From assembly GCA_025024175.1 (NCBI GenBank), contig QCXZ01000003.1, positions 59,166,023 through 59,230,022 on the forward strand: a DNA stretch of 64,000 nt, given 5' to 3'. The notes under the pieces were generated by a model. The model was not told the DNA's origin, made no database searches, and was given only the letters and a program-made list of their open reading frames with translations. The stretch comes from Rhyzopertha dominica (lineage: Eukaryota > Arthropoda > Insecta > Coleoptera > Bostrichidae). The position numbers and the translations under genes are program-made. Shown here piece by piece: positions 57,017-64,000 of the stretch. Numbering within the stretch: position 1 is the first letter of the stretch; each line of letters opens with the position of its first letter.

Positions 57017-57812
57017 TAGACTGAATCTTAGTCTTTTTGGGTTAGACTGCGTGTGGTTTTGGAATAAGGTCCGAGTTTCGCCCGCACTTGTAAGAGGCAT
57101 CATCAGTACAGGTATAAGGCGTATGGAATATGGTACAAACCTAACGCGAGAAACGCGTCCGAGCTGAACCAAATCCTATGGAGGAAAGTTCAATTATCTT
57201 AGAGTCCTCTTGCAAAAGATTGTTGATTTTATTCACATAATTGGAAGTCGCGTTACCTTTATCGGCCTAGAGGATGGTTATCTCTGAATTAGACTTGAGA
57301 TTTTTGAGTGCAATTTTTTCCTCTCTGGAAAGATTCGATGACTGAAATAGGAAATAGGAGACGTGAAGACAAAAAAATTCATCACTGTTTTTGGGTTTGG
57401 CATATAGGACTGCCTTTTAGGACGAACTAGAGAGTGGAATTTGTGTGCGTGCCTTAATTACAAATTTTTATGCGATTGCAGGAAAGTAATTTGATCAAAC
57501 ATGACGAATCAATTTGTGTGAGGGTATTGGACAATTCAAGATGAAGTTTTAAAAGAATGCGAGCTGAAAAGTCGAGATCCCGTCGAGTGTCGAAAATATG
57601 TTCCTGTATAAGAAACAAACGCCTTAGGATTTTGTTAGACGGCCAAGTATAGATCTCATCGTTGATTCCTAGAAACTTAGGAATGGCTTTATTGTCATGA
57701 CGACGTATAAGGAAAGTAGAGAGATTGAAATTTTAGTTCTTTTGGGTTACGAAGTCAACTGTATTCCAAAATCAGACTCGGTCTAACCCAAAAAGACTAA
57801 GATTTCAGTCAG
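57017..57812 (-). mobile_element. Miniaturised Penelope-like element with inverted ends
   Basis: The ends are inverted: CTTAGTCTTTTTGGGTTAGA (57028 region, plus) is mirrored by TCTAACCCAAAAAGACTAAG (57782 region). The similarity extends about 45 bp and includes TTTTGGAATA. Minus-strand coding remnants are the 5' part of a Penelope ORF: DLDFSARILLKLHLELSNTL, EEKIALKNLKSNSEITIL, and ADKGNATSNYVNKINNLLQ (the conserved A-D-K-G-N-A-T block before RT). The rest of RT and all of EN are missing. The sequence passes directly to a hammerhead-like core at 57106-57075 (CTGATGA, GCC/GGC stem, GAAAC). Confidence 0.62.
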
Positions 57813-58560
57813 CCCACTGCATAGACCTTTGTATTATCAAGCATAGAAACACGTATACAAAAGTATTCAGAAAACATATACAGAAGGGTGTTCAGAAAGA
57901 GGACCGAGGGATATCAGACAGTTTTTGTTAAGAGAGATTTTGGCAGACAGTCGGGAGTTCGGGCTCAAAGTATATGGCATGGTTTGAAGGCTTCCGTGGT
58001 TGTTGTGGATGACATGTTGTTTTCCGGGCTGGTTCCCACGTTGGTTATTAGACCTTGACGTTTCGACACTCATGTCGGTGTCTTCCTCAGAAGCAGCTCT
58101 GAAACTGAAGTGTCCTAGCCTGCTCGGGTATTTATACTCGTCCGGGTCACTGACGCGTGGGCGTTGNTACGCATGACCGGTTTCCAGATTCCAGNTAGTT
58201 CAATGCCCCGGTCTCGGTTGTAATTGTGCGGGTTCTTCTGGATTTCGATGGCTTCCTNGTACAGTCTCGGCCAGAATCTCGCTTCCCTCGACAGCATTTG
58301 TGCTTCCTCGAATTTGATGATGTGGCCAGTCTCCATTCGATGTTCTGCTACAGCCGGCCTATCACCTTGCCGGTCTTTGGTGCCCCTCATGTGCTCCTTG
58401 ATTCTCGTGCTGATGTGCCTTCCGGTTTGGCCGATGTAAACCTTTCCACAGCTGCATGGGATGCTGTACACACCTTGTGTTTGTAACTCCTCAGTCGTCG
58501 AACGATATTTCGGAAAGGCGTTAGCTATCTTTCTCGGGGCGGTGAAGACATCATATAAAC
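57813..58560 (-). pseudogene. Penelope-like element GIY-YIG endonuclease and 3' tail
   Basis: Minus-strand 58486-58115 encodes the EN module: GVYSIPCSCGKVYIGQTGRH, STRIKEHMRGTKDRQGDRPA, VAEHRMETGHIIKFEEAQML, then REARFWPRLY, EAIEIQKNPHNYNRDRGIEL, and a short Ser/Thr tail to the TAG near 58132. The GIY-YIG signature (VYS...VYIGQT) and catalytic Arg/His region are present. The linker after RT lies at 58560-58490 (PPRKIANAFPKYRSTTEEL). RT itself is absent. The frame is intact apart from N calls, so this copy may be young. Immediately downstream is a well-formed hammerhead-like core (58090-58060). Confidence 0.85.
58060..58090 (-). ncRNA. Hammerhead-ribozyme-like core
   Basis: On the minus strand: CTGAGGA (fits CUGANGA), one A, a 5-bp stem GACAC...GTGTC with an 8-nt loop, then GAAAC. 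It lies just after the Penelope EN stop codon. Hammerheads at the ends of Penelope-like elements are established. Stems I and III were not verified by folding. Confidence 0.5.
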
Positions 58561-58639
58561 ACCATCTTCAGTTTCAGAGAAATGGTAAAAAGATTTGGTT
58601 CTTTTTTGAAAGATGGAGGTAACGATGTACCTTGGTTAC

Positions 58640-59090
58640 ATTTATCACAAGCAACACGGCTATGGTAGATGAAATAAGATCAAGGGTGAGTAAAGGAACA
58701 AGGGCTATGTACAGCATGGTGCATGGAGAAGCTTTGTGTACAAGACAATATCTTACTTATAGTGGTGAAATGTGAACATTAACTAAAATGAAGAGAAAGA
58801 GGTGCTAGTATGAGAAAGAAGGATGCTGATGAAGATANTTGGTGGAAAGAAAGTAGATGACACTTGCAGGCGTAGGATGAACGCAGATCTGCTGGAACAT
58901 CACCGTTGGTGCTAAAAGATTTGATTAGGGCTCAAACAGTGAGATGGATCTGGCATGTACTGAGGATGGCTGGAAATCGAATGGCAAAAAGAATATTAGC
59001 CAAAGAGGGTCAGACCGGGAAAATGGCAAACAGAAGTAGAAACAGACTTGAAAGCCAGCCATGGAGAGTGGATGAAAAGGAAAAGTAATT
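58640..59090 (+). pseudogene. LINE ORF2 C-terminal fragment
   Basis: Plus-strand pieces: DEIRSRVSKGTRAMYSM (58668 region), LTKMKRKR, KKVDDTCRRRMNADLLEH, IRAQTVRWIWHVLRMAGNRM and AKRILAKEGQTGK. This is the usual series after the RT domain in RTE/CR1-type LINEs (yoked basic helices, W-x-H-V-x-R-M box). Several frame changes and an N at 58837. Confidence 0.6.
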
Positions 59091-59974
59091 AATAGACAGA
59101 AATGAAAAACAGCTGTGAAGAAATCATTCGATATTTCCTTAGGTCACTTCAGAATATAATAATCAATATTGCAGAAAAAGCACTAGGTTTTTATGAATGC
59201 TACTAAATTATTATTATAATATAGTTTTGTTGAATACTGCTATCAGTATCAGTAGTCGCTTTTGGCTTATAGTTTGGAAATTACCGGGTTCATTTAAATT
59301 ACACATCGTTGAGAATTGTTAGGATATTTGTTTTGCTTATTGCAACTAAACTTTGATATACAACCAAAATTTATGTGAGTAAAGTCATCTTCAGTCGTTA
59401 AAATTTGTAGATTGTTTCAATCTTAGTTAGCTAAGTTTGTCACCTTCAATAGCTAGTTGTCATAGTTAGTTTTTCTAGCTGGATAGGAAAAGAAATAAAC
59501 GCCTGGAAACTTGGCTTGAATAAGCGGTATTTTTTTAACATGAAAAAGAACATTTTTAAATATAATTATACATAATAACCTAAACCTATCCTAAGCTACG
59601 TCTAGAAATATCAAGCATTTGCTAATATAATTGGTTTAGGTCATAAACTGTACAAAACTAATACTCTGTTGTTGATAATGTTGATAATGTAAAGGTGGAG
59701 CACCTATATGTAGGTATATAAACTATAAACTATGGGAGAAACGCAAGTATGTTTCTCTCTTGAGCATCTATGGTATTCTTCAACAAAGGAGGCTCTAGCT
59801 TCTATTCTGTCTACTGCAGTTAATTCTGCTGCTACATCTAAGGATTGTGATGTGCTCTAAAATGTATGTATTTAGTTCTAGCGTGCCGGAGTACTCCGTG
59901 CTCCTGAAAACAATATTTTTTAATTAAGCCATGCACTTAAACTTTATCTCTGCTAAATGATCACTACTACTTAC
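59091..59974. other. AT-rich, nothing recognised
   Basis: Probably PICK1 intron 1 if the upstream exons are right. No TE similarity seen. Confidence 0.4.
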
Positions 59975-60124
59975 ATTGTATCTTCTTGCCGTTTCAAATT
60001 TTCCAGTTCGTATTGTACCAACATCACATCTTCACTTAATTGAGTGGTGGCAGGTGAGGATTTAGTCTCTTCTGTTTTAGAGAGGTCTTGATCAAGATTA
60101 CCTTTTGGTTTTTCCGGCGCGTCA
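59975..60124 (-). CDS. Candidate PICK1 upstream or cassette exon
   Basis: Minus strand, 150 nt, open throughout, bounded by an AG (GATGTTAACAG, poor pyrimidine tract) and a strong donor (ACAAT followed by GTAAGTAG). Encodes DAPEKPKGNLDQDLSKTEE, then SEDVMLVQYELENLKRQEDT, with the last codon split AT/G. The split matches the PICK1 exon at 55663, which begins with the G of a split codon followed by GMTVTSG; the join reads KRQEDTMGMTVTSG. The exon is symmetric (phase 2 to 2), so it could also be skipped. No ATG lies before an in-frame TAA upstream, so an exon further 5' is needed. It may instead belong to an unrelated nested gene. Confidence 0.45.
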
Positions 60125-60749
60125 CTGTTAACATCATCGTGTCCGTGAATCAATTAATAAGTATTATAATGAAACTNGCAATGAATAAAATTTTCTTAAA
60201 AAGAGACAATTATTTAAGCACCCTTTGCACTATTAGTTATATTTAAGCATTGTGGGAGATTAAGTTGGTAGAACAGCTATTTATATTACAAGGAAGCAAA
60301 GTGGTCCTTTTCCTTCTATAGTGGCAATTTATTTTCCGAGACTTGTCGAGGCAGTAACAACCAAGGGAAGAAAAAAATATACATAGGTATACATGTAATT
60401 TTTCCTACCACCCGGCAACAAAAGTCGGTTTTGCCAATAAAGTATTACGTTGTTTCTAGCATTAAACGGCTTCCACAAAGGTTTTCGGGAAAGATTTCTT
60501 CCCAATAACCAACAATAGCAGCAGCGACATCCCGGAAGATATATTGGAATAAGCCAATCTATCCTTTTCTATTTCTACCCTTTTTACACGAAAAATCCAG
60601 AGAGACGCACGAAAAGAAATATGATAAAGGAATTGAGGATGATGTCATTTTGTTTGTTTAAAACCATCAAGTCTGACTGAAATATTCGATGTTGCGCTCT
60701 ACGCTGTCTCTCAATTAAACAGATGATATCAAGTATCCCAAAGTAATTG
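60125..60749. other. No gene seen
   Basis: AT-rich. It may contain the untranslated 5' part of the Crypton-like element that follows. Confidence 0.35.
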
Positions 60750-61415
60750 GCTTCTTGAAATGGCAAAATGTTGGTTACACACAACGCGCTGTTTGGGAAG
60801 TTTCTGGCGAAATATATTTACCAATGACGGTAGATTTCAATTTATATCTTAAGTTTGTTACTAATTATTATATTTATCAATTTAACGATCGGTATCATTA
60901 CTGGAATATGTGGCACATATGGCGATGAGGAGTTATCTAAAATGACGATTGTTGACGCTTCAGATGGAGGTGACATATTATTTGTGAAGATTACAGATAA
61001 AATAAACCACTAAAACGGTAATTTATTGTGATAAATCAAGCAATAGGCCGAGTAAACATTACTGAATTATATAGAAGATATTTGTCACTGCGAAAAGCAA
61101 AAACAAACCATAATTACCAAATTACCTGAATTACCAAAAAGAAAAATGCACAGGTCAACCTGTTGGAAAAATAGCTAAGGGCTTGCCATATCCAGAAATG
61201 TGTACAGGACATTACTTCCGGGGTATTTATTCTTTATTACTAGTGTAAGGGGTGGAGATATTATAACTTTAAAACGACAGGGAGGTTGGCGATCGACGAC
61301 AGTTGTAGAAACATATTTGGAGGAATCAGTAATAAAAGAGCGTCGCATTGCTAATCAAATTATTGGCGAAGAAAGCTCATGTTTTACCAATACTTTATAT
61401 CATGCAGATCTTTAA
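60750..61415 (+). pseudogene. Crypton-like tyrosine recombinase relic
   Basis: Plus-strand pieces: FLKWQNVGYTQRAVWE (60752 region); GICGTYGDEELSKMTIVDAS (60905-60965; in intact families the first catalytic Arg region, here the Arg is lost); LYRRYLSLRKAKTNHN (61068); PVGKIAKGLP and CTGHYFRGI (H-x-x-R box region); then in a shifted frame RGGDIITLKRQGGWRSTTVV (GGW box) and ETYLEESVIKERRIANQII, ending near 61415. The closing Tyr of ETYLEES fits the nucleophile position. Two or more frameshifts and stops make it inactive. Crypton-type elements carry such a recombinase as their only gene. Confidence 0.66.
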
Positions 61416-63070
61416 AACAGTACTGTTTGTTGTTCCACTGAATCTTCCTATTATTTGTCATGGAATTTCATTTAGTAATCCTAGTAGTTCATAATTAATA
61501 GGTAATTACACTGTAGAGGTCACTGCTACTATCAGTTTTAATAATTGTAGTAACAGCTTTTTTTCCATGAATAAAANAGGTTTAAATTTATTTTCATTGT
61601 AATTTTAACATAGGCGGGCAAGTTGTTAGTTTCCTCCCTGAAATTAGGGTGGAAAACCTATACTTTCTGTTTAGGGTAGTAGGAAAACATACGTTTATTG
61701 TATCAATTTGCTTCTATTATTTCCTGAAAGCTTCCTTCCTTAGAACCTGACTACAAGGAAAGAAATGCCGTAGGCATTGAAGGCCTATCCAGTTCATTAT
61801 AGTTCAACACCCATCATATCCTTCCATTCTTTGGCAAGCTGACCGCTTTCATCCCGAACTCATTAACACATACTTTTTAAGTTAGTTTATTATAAAAGGT
61901 TGATTATAAACTTTGTGATGTCCATTTTAAATCAATTGCTGTTATTTGTATATCGTAGTAAAGAATTTTCCAGCAGCATAATGCTCAAAATAGAATTGGG
62001 TATGGTTTGTATGAAATAAAACTTCTTTTATTTATATTTATGTGTAATACTAACATTAATAGGGCACAGGTGTATCAGTTCAAGATAGGTAATTTTAAAT
62101 TATATGTCCATAATTTCCAAATAACATTGACTATTATCAAGTTATGCATAAACGCAAATTGTATATAGATATACTATCTATGCAACATCTATTAAAATTA
62201 ATTTAATACATGAACGAACTCAAGCATCAAATTAAATAAAATTTTCATATTTCCAAAAGCTTTTTGTAACGTAAGTGAAATGCTTCAAGGTTTCTAGTTT
62301 GTTGCTAAAAATATTATTTTGCATAGGTAGATCATATAGTTATATAAAGTAGTTAGATACGTATTTTTCTTGGAATTGTTCAATTTGAGATCTTTATTTT
62401 ACTTCGAGTAGTCGGTAAATTTGTAGTCCAACGCTCTATTTCTTAAAGCACCAATAAAAACACAGCCAATGCTTCCATTACACATGCAGTCTTTGTCAAG
62501 TATCTAGCAAACCGTCCAAAGAAAGTTTACGCAGTAAACAAATAGATTGAGAAGGTTACTTCATTTTGACGAACATTTTCTTTAAAAACTGACCAGCTTT
62601 CCTATTGCTGCCCGTGATGGTCTTCTATCTTTTGTTGTAGACGACCATTGACTTTCTTGGGTGTTTAAGAAATCTAAATTAACCACTCCTTCTAAAGGTT
62701 AATATAATATAATAATATAATATTCCACTGCTGCTTCCTCTAAATGATTTTTAATCTTTATTAGGCTTAAACTTCATAGGTATGTATAGTTTTAAATATA
62801 GGCACTTTCGTAAATGTAGAAGCTGCATTAAAACTAAGTAGAATATCAGAACTGAGAGTTTTTTGCTGGACATAAAGCTTCAAATAATTATCGCAATATT
62901 CTACCAGTGCATAAAAGATACAGTGTGTTTCCTTAAAATAACAAAAACAAACAGAAGGCCCTTGGATTGTCATAGTTAATGGGTACTGTTGTGCTTCTAT
63001 ATGGCAATCTACGAGTGACGCTAACACGATTTTACAGTTTTGAAGCAGATGATATGAAAGCAATATTTAC
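61416..63070. other. No gene seen
   Basis: AT-rich, with unrecognised open frames on both strands (for example 62767-63063 minus) that have no splice or family support. Confidence 0.4.
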
Positions 63071-63090
63071 ATTTTATCTTCATAAACCAT
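63071..63090 (-). CDS. Candidate PICK1 first coding exon
   Basis: Minus strand: an ATG at 63090 opens six codons, MVYEDK, plus AT, then a donor GTAAATATTG. Joined to the exon at 55663 it gives MVYEDKMGMTVTSG. An E-D-K-(L/M)-G stretch directly before the PDZ domain is a known PICK1 feature. The phase fits exactly, and the intron would be 7.4 kb. The match is short, the donor is moderate, and the upstream frame stays open for at least ten codons, so the start could be further 5'. It competes with, or precedes, the exon at 59975-60124. Confidence 0.42.
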
Positions 63091-64000
63091 GCTGTTCAGT
63101 GGCAGAGCATATAGCCTGGCAGTATAATAGGGGTCGTAATTGAGACCCGACCACATCATGCAAAAATTCTTCTCTTGCACCACTGTTATAGATCCGAAAA
63201 CTTGCACTTGCACTAGTACTGCTAAACTGGCAATATGTTTTGTGGTCGATGCCGGAAAGTGCTATCACTCCACGATAAACCCAAAGGTACGTACAGAATA
63301 TAAATAAGCGATATCACCACCCACAGCAGATACTATAGCAATTTAAACATGTGGGCCGGGTGTCGACTACAATTAACTGCTTGGTATAGAATTTGCAGTA
63401 TTTTTGCGCTTTATATGAAGAAAACGTGTAAAAGAACGGTATAATATGACAGGAATGTATATGTAAATGACAGATTGTCATCTTTCGTGTATTGTTCATA
63501 CAAAATTGAAGATAAACAGATTATCATTTTAAAACAGAGAGGTAATCAATTTGAAGAGCCGTTTCAATTATATATGATTAAAATGTTGAAGCTCTGGTTG
63601 CGTAAACGGGGTAGGTAGCTTCCAAAAGTCGTTCATTCATACCGTTTGAACATTGTCGCCCTTATAAATACGATGTACTAAGTTGATTATGAAACAGAAA
63701 TGAGATTAAACTAACTAACTAACTCTATGTTCCAAGGTCGCTTTCCAACAACCTGAATTATATCAAATAAACAAGATCTACAGATGATAAATTGCTGCCA
63801 GTCTTTTCTATAGCAAAGATATAGTTTTGATGAGACTGTTTTCGATTTGCTGGCAACATGAGGTCAGCTCTAGAATCTATACTGCTATTCCATGTTTTTC
63901 ATCGTATACTCGAAGTAAGGACTCAGTGATATCCACCTACCCACGCAAGATGCACCAATTGTTGCACAAGCGAGATTATAGGTATTCCGTATTTTGGAAA
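63091..64000. other. No gene seen
   Basis: Would be PICK1 5' UTR or promoter flank if the 63071 exon is right. No TATA box or TE identified. Confidence 0.35.

Noticed and set aside
58224..58486. Two plus-strand ORFs
   Set aside because: Antisense shadows of the Penelope GIY-YIG frame.
62767..63268. 98- and 62-codon minus-strand ORFs
   Set aside because: No family match. The second overlaps the proposed PICK1 micro-exon in another frame and has no conserved content.

Overview
The window looks like AT-rich insect nuclear DNA. This rests on introns with GT/AG borders, two insect-type multi-exon genes (RPA70 and PICK1), and many decayed insect-type transposons (mariner, IS630/maT-like, CR1-like LINEs, Penelope-like elements, hAT-like TIR elements, gypsy-type LTRs). 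A beetle is plausible, but the sequence does not prove the order. I recognised no tRNA, rRNA or CRISPR. Positions and reading frames were worked out by eye. Exon borders come from splice consensus plus reading frame, and TE borders from terminal repeats and target-site duplications where these were found.

Layout: 1-1919 is the 3' end of an LTR retrotransposon, with a retropepsin ORF running into an LTR packed with tandem repeats. 1920-39000 is a gene-poor transposon graveyard. It holds LINE remnants at 5.1-7.0, 21.1-23.3 and 24.4-26.9 kb, each split by a different younger element. It also holds three mariner relics (10.0, 11.6 and 14.2 kb), a maT-like relic (27.2 kb), a solo LTR with an ATAT duplication (31.9-32.7 kb) and a 2.9-kb TIR element with an 8-bp duplication (35.3-38.2 kb). 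One possible gene start lies in a GC-rich island near 23.7-24.1 kb on the minus strand.

39287-47966 (+) is a complete ten-exon gene for the large subunit of replication protein A (RPA70, 599 residues predicted). A perfect TATCGATA (DRE-type) motif lies about 400 bp upstream. Its introns carry Penelope, LINE and MITE insertions.

50159-55663 (-) is PICK1 (PDZ plus BAR domains), convergent with RPA70. Six exons are solid. Two further upstream minus-strand exons (59975-60124 and 63071-63090) fit the required splice phase and would supply the missing N-terminus. Another minus-strand first exon (49858-50007, unidentified) begins only about 150 nt beyond the PICK1 stop codon. The 57-61.4 kb stretch holds two Penelope-like elements, a LINE tail and a Crypton-like tyrosine recombinase relic.

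The most interesting recurrent signal is a set of hammerhead-ribozyme-like cores (CTGANGA, short stem, GAAA) at Penelope-element ends. There are about six sites at 16.5, 40.6, 41.0, 47.4, 57.1 and 58.1 kb, from near-perfect to decayed.
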